From Prosopocoilus inquinatus (lineage: Eukaryota > Arthropoda > Insecta > Coleoptera > Lucanidae): a DNA stretch of 64,000 bases. The notes beneath the pieces are model-generated. The model was not told the DNA's origin and did not search any database. It saw only the letters and a program-made list of their open reading frames with translations. This document shows positions 1 to 10,958 of the stretch, piece by piece. Both the position numbers and the translations under genes were made by a program. Location: the NCBI GenBank assembly GCA_036172665.1, contig CM069872.1, forward strand, positions 49,524,101 through 49,588,100. Direction: 5' to 3'. Each line of letters opens with the position of its first letter. Position 1 is the first letter of the stretch.

Positions 1-698
1 CTGTCATGTGCTATCACGCAATGTTGAAAACAATTCTCTGGCAACGAACAAAATAAGACGTTTTAATAAAAAACAAACAAAAAAATTGTAGTATTAAAAA
101 CGGAATAATCGCGAGTTTTCAGGTCAATGATAAGACATGATTTGATTTTGCTTAATTAAAAAAAAAAATAGGTGATTTTCACGATTTGAAAAACGATTGA
201 AAAGAATCAGGTTTTTCCACTAAAGAAACACTGCTTGTTAACTCATCCCGTCACGAAATATTGACACACAGTTTCCAATTAAACACATCTAATTAATAAT
301 TACAGTTAATTGCCTCGAGGATTGAAAGGTAAACATCGTAAATTGATTGTAAACAGTGCTTTCTAACCTATCCCACTGCGAACGACACGACACGAAACAA
401 AAGCGAATCAACAAGCGCATCGACTCACCGTTTCTGTGCGTGTGTGTCTTTGGAAATCACTGCAACGTTAACGTTTGTTTGGGCACTCCACAAAGATAAC
501 CACAACCATATTGTTACTTGTTTATCCGTCTTCGCTTTGCACCTGGTTCACCTGGTTTGTTTGCATACCTGCCGTGCTACGTAACGAACGAAATTCCCTA
601 CATTTCGCAAGACGCTTTCCCGCCTTTACAGTTTCAAATCGATACGAACGAAGAGGGCGTCGTGATAGTTGCAGTTTCGGTAAAGGAAATCCCTAGAA

Positions 699-780
699 AT
701 GGAAATCATGGCCGACCAATATCAATATGCTACGCATACTTGGCATTTTTTTTATTGTTTGGAAAATTTTGAATTCGCAG
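699..780 (+). other. Candidate first coding exon, weak
   Basis: Two in-frame ATGs (699 and 708) open a frame of about 27 codons that runs into a good donor, GCAG|GTGAGT, at 780/781. The stretch before it (about 480-700) is less AT-rich than its surroundings and could be 5' UTR. I recognise no product and could not find a following exon, so this may be the first exon of an unrelated gene, a 5' leader exon of RTEL1, or chance. Confidence 0.2.
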
Positions 781-1013
781 GTGAGTAAATTAGAGTAGAT
801 TTGGAGTAGATCTTGGAAATAGATGGTAAGTAGTGACCTCTGTGGTGAGAATTCTTAATTCTACGTCATTCAGTAGAATCGTTGATTGAGATATTTACTC
901 TAAATATTTCAATCAACGGTAGAATGTCAAAAGTATGTAGTATGGGTAGTATGCGCAGTGAGTATATAGTGGTATATAGGTATTATACACAGGGCGATCG
1001 AAATTGTTTGTCC

Positions 1014-1198
1014 TGATCCTGTACTACTTTCCGTGAGCTTCGTATCAATATTTACGTATATCGGATGTTTTTATTAATTAAGTTCGATTTGGATGTAAGT
1101 TTTGCGAATGTTCCCTGCACTCCCCTGCTTTCCGTGCCAATCTTCGTCTGGTAAACGTAAATATTGATGCGAAACTCGCGGAAAGTAGTGTAGGATCA
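1014..1198. repeat. Foldback (inverted repeat) element
   Basis: Arms of about 43 bp at 1014-1056 and 1156-1198 are reverse complements with a few mismatches (left starts TGATCCTGTACTACTTTCCG). This is the shape of a small non-autonomous DNA transposon. Confidence 0.6.
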
Positions 1199-1629
1199 TA
1201 TATACTCACTGGTATGCGTGATAATAGCTCAAATCAAAGTACTCTATCAAATATAAAATATTAAATCATTATTTAAAGTGTGCTTTGCTTTGTCTCTTTG
1301 TAGTTCTAAGAAATCTTTGAATTGTAAAGTAGATAAGCGGGACTATAATAAAAGTACCGGCTATTCCATTTTCGATGGGGTCATGCTGTGACAACTTAAT
1401 ATAAAAATGTGGTACCCTGTGTTTGAAACTTGAGTTACTTTTGCTTCCAAACTCTGCAGGCGCCACTGTCCTAAAAGCGCTGTAATATGGTGGCAACTCT
1501 GTCTTTGGTAAACAACAGGGTAAACAGTTTCATACAAGTTTATTGACATTACTCATGAGTATTTGCAATTAAATCTTATACGTAATGTTGTAATGTGTCG
1601 CAAATTACACATTTCTAGTGTTGTTAAAT

Positions 1630-1735
1630 CACCGGTAATTTATTTTTAATGTTACCTTACCGGCCTGCTTACCGGTAATGTTACCGTAATATTACCAATT
1701 AAGTGGCGACATCTCGCGCCGGAGTTACCAATTAC
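1630..1735. repeat. Short TTACCGGTAAT-type repeat cluster
   Basis: The palindromic word ACCGGT and variants of TTACCGTAAT recur several times within 100 bp. No function is apparent. The rest of 1200-2730 is AT-rich with nothing else recognisable. Confidence 0.35.
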
Positions 1736-2737
1736 ACTTTTAACTAAAAATGTGATTTGTACTCAATTTTCTGATTAATTTTATGCCGAATACGCTTTAC
1801 ATTTTTTGATTTTGTTAAAAATTAGGTTTACAATGTTTAATATTACGTATTTCCACTAAATAAATTAATGTATAAACGAAAGTCACGTTAGGTGATGAAA
1901 TATTTATTTATTTTTTTTTTAGTATTTACGTTTTTCCCAAATAATCGAAAACATTCCTTTACCATTTCTTTCATTGATTTACTTGAATTTTGTGTGTACC
2001 TCGAAATTACGTTACCTTGACGACAAAGGTAAAAAATTAAAAAAATTTGAATTGATTAAGTTCCCGCCAAAACGCACATTCTGACCGTGTGACGTCAATG
2101 TTCGTATATTGTCAATTCGTAATAAGTGAATATCAATACGAACACATAAAACTTATTACAATAAATAGTAAAACATTATCAGTATTAACAGCTATAATGT
2201 AAAAATGCCTGTGCAAGAACTCCGAATAAATTATTTATAAGCGTTTCACAAAATTTAGGGTTACCAACCTTACTTCTCAATTGCGAAAATTTCCCGTTTC
2301 TACCACAAATTTCTCACCAACAAAGTAACAAAGTAAAAATATACAATAATAAGACTATAGTCTCGATTAGAGAGCTTTAATTAATAATTTTATATTATTG
2401 TCTTGTACCCTACTGACAGTTTATTCGTTTTTATCTACTTATTATATAGTCTTACGTATTTTCTTAATATTGTTGTAGCACACTATTATTATTTTTACAA
2501 TTTTTTCTTTGAAATTTTTTATTGTGTTTTATTGACATTTAAATGAAATTTCAAAGAGATTTTATTCTCTTTACTTGACGTGAAATTTCTTGGAAATTTC
2601 ATTACATTTTCTGTTCAAACGTTTCCCTTTATAAATATTGAAATCTCCACGTTTCTTTCAAAAAAGATATATTTTTGAAATTTCCACATCCCTATATAAG
2701 ATTTATAGTTGTTCTTTTTTAGAATTTTTGAGGTTTT

Positions 2738-2894
2738 GAAGCTGGATTCAAGCGTTTTGCGTTAGCGTTAAAATTCTGCGCGATTGTATTGGCCCAATTT
2801 AAAAGTACACATTTTGTTTAAATTAAACGGACCGATCAAATAGCTATCCCGTAACGCGGCGATGAAAAATCGCCTAGCAATGAATCCAGCTTTA
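2738..2894. repeat. Foldback element, GAAGCTGGATTCA ends
   Basis: The left end GAAGCTGGATTCA matches the reverse complement of TGAATCCAGCTTTA at the right end, with partly complementary sequence between (AGCG, GCGTTAGCG). The right end reappears at 11555-11575. Confidence 0.45.
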
Positions 2895-2924
2895 GTCTTT
2901 AAAACTTCTGTTTGTATTTCTCTG

Positions 2925-2998
2925 GTAGATGTACAGTTGAAAGCAAAAAAAAAAAACCTAGACAAACTACAGTTTCCTGTAATTATTCTTTCTCAAAA
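2925..2998 (+). repeat. Dispersed repeat copy (ACTACAGTTTCCTGTAAT)
   Basis: A segment containing GACAAACTACAGTTTCCTG recurs in reverse complement at about 63000-63060 (CTGTAGTTTGTCTA followed by a T run and GCTT). Part of it, CAGTTTCCTGTAAT then TTTCTCAA, is also at 11600-11632. It is a dispersed repeat of unknown class. Confidence 0.45.
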
Positions 2999-3514
2999 TA
3001 CCATAGATTAAAGACGATTCACAGATTTTACCAAAGTATTAAGCTTGTTAATTTTGAAAGCTTTCAAATTTTGAAATGTTTAAAATGTTTTATTTACACG
3101 TTACAAAATTACGAATTTATGACGTCAATGACGTCAATTCTCAACTGTACCGGTTTTCAAGGGCCGAAACTGTACCTCTTGTATGTACGTATATTTAAAA
3201 ATTCAATTTCTTGTGAATTTTTTAAATTTTGTCGGTTTTCATATACACCATTTACAATGTTTATGGTTTTGTTAATCATATTTTTTGGTAAATACTCACG
3301 CAATAAATAAATAAATAAAATTAAGGAATACGTGGTTTTGTACCCGCCTCGCTTCGGTGATTTATAAGTTGCCTACCTTAATAGGGCCAGGTGCTAGGGA
3401 AATCTAGGGAATTTGCAAAATCTCATCTGGCGATTCTGCAATAATTTCTTTGAGGTTAGAGTTGGCGCGAAAACATATTATTTGTGTTGTGAATTGACCT
3501 GTTGTTTTATTATA

Positions 3515-6500
3515 ATGGCAAAAACTCATAATATTCGAGGAATATCGGTCACATTTCCATGTGAACCTTACGCGTTACAGAAAGATTACATGGAAAGAGT
3601 CATCAGTTGTTTACAGTCTGAGACAAACGGTGTTTTGGAATCACCGACGGGGACAGGAAAGACACTAGCTTTACTGTGTTCGTCTTTGGCTTGGCTAACC
3701 GTTAAAAAGGCACAGGTGCAAGCGCGATGCCAGATATCTTGTACAGACGATATCAACGAATACATGGAGGGACTGAGGGGAGAGCTAGATGTGAAGGCAG
3801 GAAGTTCTGCACCCGGCAATCAGGCATTTTTTAGGGCACCGACTATCATTTATGCGTCCAGAACTCATTCGCAACTTTCTCAAGCGATGAATGAATTGAA
3901 GCGAACTGCTTATAATCACATGAGGGCCAGTGTTATAGGATCCAGAGAACAGATGTGTATTCATCCAGATATTGTGAAAGAAGAGAGTTCATCTGTGAAG
4001 GTAAATAACTATATTGGATAAACATGCATTTTATATCCTTAGCACACGCTTGACCATGCTGATTGTACTTTGTACTTGACTTGCATCTACTTATAACAAT
4101 AAGTACATGGGTGCACAGTTCTTCTACCCAGTTTGGCAGTGCATCATTGCACACAGTATCAGTTATTGTTGATTTTTTATAATTTCACCATTAGATTTAT
4201 TTATGCCGTTCGAAAGTATTGAGCAAATCCTGCCATTTTTACAATCAAGTTGAAAGGAAGAAAGACGATCCAGCAATAAGACAGCAAAGTGTAGTCGACA
4301 TTGAAGACTTAGTAAAGTTAGGGCAGAAACACAGATTTTGCCCTTACTTTATGGCGAAAGATTTGAAACAACAAGCCGACATTATTTTCATGCCTTACAA
4401 TTATCTATTGGATCCCAGAGCTCGAAAAGCTTTAGGTAATAATTTTATCTACACGTTATAAACACATTTTAATTTATTATACAGTTTGAATATATGCAAT
4501 TTCACTCTCTTTTGTTGTACTCTGTACATATTGAGTATCATAAAACTCGGCAGACTAATACTCTGTAGTTAAAAGACTTACCAAAATATGTTTCACTTTC
4601 TCTTAGGCCCAATTTCTTCACCTACGGATAAATTTATCTGCCAGGTAGTATCCTTGGAAACTATTATCAATACAATGGTTTCCAAGGATAATACCTGGCC
4701 GATAAATTTATCAGGAGGCGACGAAATCGGACGTTAGTCTTAGAACATACGATAAATGATACATACAAACAAAGAATAAACTATTACAGGTATTGAATTA
4801 GTTAATACCGTTGTGATATTGGATGAGGCTCATAATATAGAAAAAATGTGTGAAGAATCAGCTTCTTTACAAATCAAAAGCACAGACATTGCATTGTGCA
4901 TCGATGAAATCACCGAGGTAATGAAAGCCATGTCGGAAGAGACCGCGAGCTTCCTGGGAGATGACGTGCCCAAGGACTTCACGGCAGAAGAACTCTGCAC
5001 TCTGAAAGAAATGCTGTTGAAATTCGAAAAAGCCTTGGACGAAATCGAGTTGAAGAAAGACCCGGAGGGCACCGTATTCCAGGGGACCTACATCTTTGAA
5101 ATACTCAATAAAACCGGTGTATATAGGACGACAAATTTTAATTGTGCGTGTATTTTGAGGTTTCTCTTTTAGATCCAAGATCAGAACAAAAACTTCGTTT
5201 TGGGTCTGATCGAGAAAATCGTTCAGTTTCTGTCCACCGCCAAGAATCAACCCTTTGCGAGGAAAGGCAACGGTTTAGAGTTGTTTGCAGATTTGTTGAA
5301 TATCGTGTTTGCCGATCACTCAGCCGAATTCAAGGAGAAGTTGCGAAAATGTTTTAAGGTATTATTCAGATGTATTTTTTTTGTTTAGGTGAATTTCAAA
5401 TTCGGGAATGATGCGCTGCAATGAAATTCATTGCATTTGAATGGTCCGAAGCTTGAAATTCTGTTCAAAACTAACCTATAACTCAACTGTAAAATATGAA
5501 ATAGAGTTACGTGGTAACAAGAGGAGCGCTTTGTCCGTTTTCACCCACAGAAAGTGGGATTGCGCCGACCGTAACTTACCATACCTCAGAAGTAGGGTCG
5601 GAATATGATATGAAGAACTGCATAACTGTGCCCACTCAGTGGAAATGGCGTAAAGGAGATCAAACGGTGTTACAGAAAAGGGCACCATCCCACAATGGTC
5701 ACGTAACCCACAAATGTAGGTGATACACAACCGGGAAAATGTACCCCTGTAAGTCCCCGGAAGGTACAACTTTCCAGGGGGTCCATTCTCAAGTCCCTCG
5801 ACTAAAGTCGTATGTGAAAATGACGCAATTCTCGAACGATCTGTTTTGTACGGGAATCTACTCCATTTTGACGTCATTTTCGCATACCACTTTAGTCGAG
5901 TGACTTGAGAATAGGATCCCAGGATTCCTTCTCCATTGGTATAAACGACAAAATAAAAAAAATTAGGAGAATCCAATGGTGAACTTTTAGACCCATTCCC
6001 AAAAGTGTATATACCAACAGAAAAAAACAATATAATAAATTCCAGGTCGGCTCAAAAATAAAACGTTTATTAAAGTACACAACCATGAAAAATGTGAATA
6101 TACGCAACCACGAATGGAGTTAACGATCGTAAAGCTATCAAATTTACACGACCCCAAACCAAAGGGGATTAGCGCATTGACGTGAGTACTCTCGTGTTGC
6201 TTACAGTCTCTTAACGTCTAAGTAAAATACCAAAATTTTAAAGTGTGAAGCCGCAGGCCGAAATTTGTAAGAAAAACAAAGCAAAGGCAAAAAAGAAAAA
6301 AAAAACGCTCCAAAATTACGTAAAATTTCACTTTCTGAATAAGCCAAAAACATTAACAATTAAAGTACAAAGTTTTTAATATAAACGAATATAGTATGTG
6401 GGACAAAATGGTATAAATATGATTCTATGAAAGTTAAAAAAAAAAACTTACTTTGTTATACAACAAGCTAAACGTCCCTCTCTGCTGAATTCGTCGATAA

Positions 6501-9500
6501 AAATTCCTGAAAACTCAACCCGGACCTCGCCACTGACGCCCGTGCGATGAAGTCACGCACACGTTTCCGGGCCGAGAAAGAAAAGTCTTTCTTAAGTCTC
6601 TGCGGACGGAATGTCAATAGTATAGTTACAACCTGAAAACGGATATGGTTGAACCTTTTTCTCTCTGCAAAAGCTCGTGGAGAACGTGTCGATTCTCGAA
6701 GTTTAAAATGACGCTCACGGGACTAGGCGGAGTGGTAATCTCCCTGCGCCGGATCGGCCGGTGAAATTCTACCCTTGACTACTTGCTCGCTAACGAACAG
6801 CAAGACGACGCTCACGGGGTTAAGCGGAGTGACAATCACCCTGCGCCGGATCGGCCGGTGAAATTCGGCCCCGGATTACTTGCTCGCTAATGAACAGCAA
6901 GACGACGCTCACGGGGTTAAGCGGAGTGACAATCACCCTGCGCCGGATCGGCCGGTGAAATTCTGCCCCGGATTACTTACTAATGAACAGCAAGACGACG
7001 TTCACGGGGTTGAGCGGAGTGACAATCACCCTCCGCCGGATCGGCCGGTGAAATTCTGCCCCGGGTTATTTGCTCGCTAATGAACAGCAAGCCGGGAAAG
7101 GTTCACACGTACCACCAAAACCGAATAAACGGTCCTCAACTTGTCGTGACGACAATTACCGATGTGAGTGCATCCGTACAGTCCGATAGGGTCACTGATC
7201 CATCGGCAAAATCATTTCAAAAACACCCCAAACTCACACGCTTCTAAGACGTCGTGAAATACATTAGCACAGACCGCCTGTTCGTCGCTAAGAAAGAGAA
7301 TGCCGGCCGTTCCGGACGAATGCCTGCCCTTCAATAACTACCACGCCCTTAACACGCGTGCATAAAGGGAAGCCTACCCGACCCGTAACGTTTACAGTGA
7401 AATACGAATGTAACAATAGATATTTGAATTGGAAGTATGTAAACTTTTAATGAACTGTTTGCCTGAATCGCAGGCATGCATAATAAACTTTTGTTGGAAA
7501 AGTATTTTTTTTTTGTTAATCAATGATAGAAAAGTTGTTCCTAAATGCTTTTGCGAACTTTTGACTATTACTGTATAAACATGTAAAAATTAACTTGACT
7601 CTCTTAGGTTCATTTATGTGCAGAAGAGCAAAACAAGAAAGTTCCTGTCGATTGGCTTTCGAAAGTCTCACGCGCAACTAAACAGTGCAGAGTTCTGAGT
7701 TATTGGTGTTTTAGTCCAGGTTTCGGGTAAGTGTGCAGACATTTCGTTCAAAATGTTTCATCATGCAATGCAGTATGCAGATGTTGATGCGCAGAGGCGT
7801 AAAGAGCTTAATTTTAACGAGTGGAACGTTAGCGCCGCTTTCGCCTTTAATATCGGAGTTGGAAGTAAGCTTCGACGTTCGCTTAGAAAACCCGCACGTC
7901 GTATCAACAAAGCAAGTATGCGTAAAAGTTTTGTGTAAAGGCCCCGACGGTGAAATTCTGAACTGCAATTACCAAAATAGGTATTTTCATCCCATGTGAT
8001 TAAAAAAGTCTGAATCTTATTTAAATCATCTTATTACAGAAATAATCATAAGTACATATCATCGTTGGGCCGGTCGATAATCAACACAATGAGAATGATT
8101 CCCGGTGGTCTGCTTATATTTTTCCCATCGTATTCCGTCATGAAGAATTTTCAGGAGTGTTGGCAGTCGACTGGTATTTGGTCTGAAATTAATTCCTTAA
8201 AGGTGTGCGTTACGTAATTTTCTTATTACGTTTTTGATTTAACATTTGGTTGCAGCAAATTTTTGTTGAACCAAAAACGAAGGAAGCTTTCAATTGCTCC
8301 ATGAACGACTACTATAGTAAAATCGGCGAACCGAATTCTAAGGGTGCAATAATGATGGGTGTGTGCAGAGGTAAACTGTCAGAAGGATTGGATTTCGCTG
8401 ATATGAATGGTAGGGCCGTTATAATAATAGGCTTGCCGTATCCTCCCCTAAAAGATCCCAGAGTGATTTTGAAGAAGCGCTATTTGGACATCTGTAACAG
8501 TAACAACAAGGAAGTAAGCGTTTGTCACTATTATACTCTGTTTTTTTTTAAAGGAGTATTTTGAAAATTTGCGGCTAAAAGCGAGCTTTGTCATTGGTCA
8601 ATTTCGAGAAGCTACCAATAACGAAGCTTGTTTTTAGCGGCAAAATTTCAAAGTGCTCAGAGTATAGTTGTACTTACTGGAAATGAATGCAGCTTTAGAC
8701 ACCCGATCTTACCACACCTCCTGATAAATTTATCTGACGGTTAATATCCACTATGCCGACAATGGTTTCCAAGGATATTAACCCAGCCGAGGAATTTATC
8801 AATAGGTGGTAAGATTAGGCTGAAATCGTCAACAATTTATGTTCGGTCATTGCGTGGGCAATTTTTGACCCAATTTCGTGTCAGAATGACAAATAATGTT
8901 AATTAGTTTGTTATCTAAAACGCGTTCCTGCACGAAATGATCAAATCACGCCGTTACGGTGAATTTTAAACTGCAATAAATTAATTGCAAGTTAGTTTCG
9001 ATTGCAATGGACTTCGCGAGCATGTGTTCACGAGCTACTCCCTTGCTGAGGAGGCCACAAATAGGGCCGAAGCAGCTGTCCAGAGGAGAAGTCCGCTGCA
9101 ATCAAAACTAAACTAAACTTGCAACTAATTTGCTTGCTTTAAGTATTTAAAGGGAGACGAATGGTATAGTCTAGAAGCATCCAGGGCGGTCAATCAAGCC
9201 ATAGGTCGAGTTATTAGACATCAACACGATTACGGAGCAATAATTCTCATGGACACCCGGTTTACTGGAGTAAAAATTAAAAGTCAAATGTCTTTGTGGT
9301 TGAGAGATCGCATACAAATAATCGATAGTTTTGGGAAGATTATCGTTGAACTGAAGACATTCTTTCGAAACGCTGAAGCCACAGTGAGTCAAGTGGCGAT
9401 TCTTTTAATTCCGAACGACATTCTTTAATCTTTTAGCTTCCGGTTTCAAAGCCCAAAGGCGCTGGAAAAAGTGAAGATGATTTATTGAAGATGGCGAGTA

Positions 9501-10553
9501 CGTCAGAATTTGATATACCGACGTGTTATAAAAAGCAGAATTTGTTCGACTTTTCGGCGAATTCGCCGCCCGAGAGTGGCCTCGTAACCATTCAAAAAAG
9601 ACCCATTTCTAGTTCGGAGCAGAGTAAGCCAAAAAAGAGGAAGGTGACTTTAGTTGCGTCTGAAACCGAGCCGATTTCAACTTCTGTAACGGACGATGCT
9701 AAAGTTTATATTCTCACGGTAATCTGGTCTACGTTTTCTTTTATTTTTTCTAATGACCAGGGAAAAGAATTCGGCCCACTTAGTGTTGGACATTTTTTAC
9801 ACCGAATGTACTGTTTACTCCTTCCGCTGCTCCAATACGTTTAAATTGTTTTAGAGTAAGAGGGGAAGGGATGTTTGCAATTCGCAGAAATTACTCTGGG
9901 CGGGATGAATACAGTCCGAATACTAAATTTTCGTACTGCTCGCGAAACAAGTGGGCCGATTTCTTATCCCTGCTAATGACTAAGACGTCTGTGCTTAGCT
10001 TAGTTTGAGTCGAGTCCCGCGCTCGCTGAAAGAAAGCTAAACATAGACTCCTCATTAAGAGCTCAAGTCTAATTAAAAATTGATTAAAATTGACTGTGAT
10101 AATGCGCTTTAAAAGTGCGTGATTTTTTATGACTTCTCTTGAATAATACCTTATCTATATACAACCACAACTGGGATGTTTTTTTTTTTTGTAATTACTA
10201 TATTTAGCATTCGCTCGTCACATAAGTCTAAATTTTAGTAATAAGTAAATACGTTTTCGATTTCTTGTGCATGTTTCTTCTTTCGTAAAATGAAATTATT
10301 GCTTATTCATTTGATTACTGTTTTTTTTTATTTGCAGGTCAAGGAAGCTCTAGAATCACGCGACTTCCTTCTCTTCGTGCAAGCTATTCGCGACTACCGC
10401 AACGAAAATAATTTCGACACTTTCGTTCAGAGTTTGGATAAAATATTCCTAGACAAGTATAATTTGCGATACATTATACAGGGATTAAGTCCTTATATTA
10501 AAGATTGTCACAGAGAAAATTTTGAATCGTACTGGCAAAAAATGAGAATTTGA
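3515..10553 (+). CDS. RTEL1: Regulator of telomere elongation helicase 1 (RTEL1)
   Basis: This encodes an ATP-dependent Fe-S DNA helicase of the XPD/FANCJ family, known to resolve D-loops, T-loops and G-quadruplexes in the nucleus. The inferred exons are 3515-4000, 4195-4435, 4790-5118, 5173-5358, 7608-7726, 7774-7980, 8040-8202, 8256-8513, 9153-9383, 9437-9718 and 10338-10553. All junctions are GT-AG and in phase, giving about 905 aa. Visible motifs are Walker A SPTGTGKT (43-50), four Fe-S cysteines (148, 166, 175, 211, spaced almost as in human RTEL1), DEAH (254-257), a GLDFAD region in exon 8, and motif [11 protein letters not shown] (678-686). An SV40-type NLS, PKKRKV, lies near 805-810. 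The last exon (835-905) resembles one harmonin-homology domain and then stops, so the protein is shorter than the human long isoform (about 1,219-1,300 aa). The ATG at 3515 was chosen because it begins the conserved N-terminus. Intron 5 is only 47 nt. Confidence 0.93.
4606..4732. mobile_element. Foldback MITE, GGCCCGATTTCTTCAC family
   Basis: This nearly symmetrical hairpin of about 127 bp lies in RTEL1 intron 2. It starts GGCCCAATTTCTTCACC and ends GACGAAATCGGACG, with internal GATAAATTTATC on both arms and TTTCCAAGGATA near the centre. TTA flanks both ends. Related copies are at 8696-8822, 25477-25607 and 53105-53237, with a diverged one at 40231-40372. Confidence 0.75.
5787..5917. mobile_element. 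Foldback element in RTEL1 intron 4
   Basis: The left arm has CTCAAGTC..TCGACTAAAGT and GTGAAAATGACG. The right arm has CGTCATTTTCGCATACC, ACTTTAGTCGAGTGACTTGAG. The arms are imperfect reverse complements about 50 bp long. The rest of the 2.2-kb intron (5359-7607) outside this and the minisatellite shows no further gene. Confidence 0.6.
6707..7090 (+). repeat. 97-bp GC-rich minisatellite, about 4 copies
   Basis: The core CTCACGGGGTTAAGCGGAGT followed by CGCCGGATCGGCCGGTGAAA repeats with starts at about 6714, 6811, 6908 and 7001 (97, 97 and 93 bp apart). It stands out sharply as GC-rich in an AT-rich intron of RTEL1. Unique GC-rich sequence continues to about 7400, so the array may be part of a larger inserted element. 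The open frame across it is a by-product of the repeat. Confidence 0.8.
8696..8822. mobile_element. Foldback MITE, diverged copy of the GGCCCGATTTC family
   Basis: It lies in RTEL1 intron 8. The arms read CCGATCTTACCACACCTCCT and AGGTGGTAAGATTAGGC, with GATAAATTTATCTG and TGGTTTCCAAGGATATTA inside, as in the copies at 4606 and 25477. Confidence 0.7.
8982..9130. mobile_element. Foldback element enclosing a hammerhead-like core
   Basis: The arms are TTGCAAGTTAGTTTCGATTG at 8985 onward and CAATCAAAACTAAAC..TTGCAA ending near 9125. They also pair GGACTTC with GAAGTCC closer in, and they bracket the ribozyme-like core at 9038-9088. The element sits inside RTEL1 intron 8 in sense orientation. Confidence 0.6.
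9038..9088 (+). ncRNA. Hammerhead ribozyme-like motif (type I), intronic
   Basis: The core CTGAGGA is at 9046-9052. Helix II pairs GGCC (9053-9056) with GGCC (9065-9068). GAA is at 9069-9071. A short helix III GCA/TGT closes on GC, and C9080 is the expected cleavage base. Helix I pairs 9038-9045 with 9081-9088, with one mismatch and one G-T wobble. Position 15.1 is G where A is usual, so activity is doubtful. Confidence 0.55.
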
Positions 10554-10568
10554 TGCATCCACGTTGTT

Positions 10569-10709
10569 TTATTCTATTCCCCTCTAGTTTTTTTTTTATT
10601 TTTCCTGATTACGTTTTTGTAACTGTAAATGTAACTGAAAAATAAAACATTAAAAACATTAAAACGTAATCAGGAAAAATAAAAAAAAAACTAGAGGGGA
10701 ATAGAATAA
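10569..10709. repeat. Perfect palindrome in the RTEL1 3' UTR
   Basis: Arms of about 49 bp (10569-10617 and 10661-10709) are exact reverse complements. Each contains TTCCCCTCTAG or its complement. The loop holds the AATAAA at 10641. It starts 16 bp after the RTEL1 stop codon. Confidence 0.85.
10641..10646 (+). promoter_or_regulatory. Likely polyadenylation signal of RTEL1
   Basis: This is the first AATAAA after the RTEL1 stop, 88 nt downstream. It falls in the loop of the 10569-10709 palindrome, so the transcript may end in, or fold through, this hairpin. Confidence 0.5.
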
Positions 10710-10732
10710 TAATATATATATATATATATATA

Positions 10733-10958
10733 TGTTTCCATTTTGTTTTTTTTAATATTCTTACAGCGTATAATTTTCATTAAGTCGTAACTTATATATA
10801 TATATATATATATATATATAAGTTACGACTTAATGAAAATTATACGCTATATATATATAAGTTACGACTTAATGAAAATTATACGCTATATATATATAAG
10901 TTACGACTTAATGAAAATTATACGCTGTAAGAATATTAAAAAAAACAAAATGGAAACA
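10733..10958. repeat. Second palindrome with a triplicated 39-bp unit in one arm
   Basis: The left arm (10733-10800) runs TGTTTCCATTTTG to GTCGTAACTTATATA. The right arm carries its complement, but the unit AAGTTACGACTTAATGAAAA.. is present three times, starting at 10820, 10859 and 10898. The centre is a long TA run. Confidence 0.85.

Noticed and set aside
5476..6030. 184-residue frame on the - strand in RTEL1 intron 4
   Set aside because: It runs through a foldback element and has no recognisable domain.
6707..7090. A CRISPR-like array
   Set aside because: There are no unique spacers; units are contiguous 97-bp copies in a eukaryotic intron.
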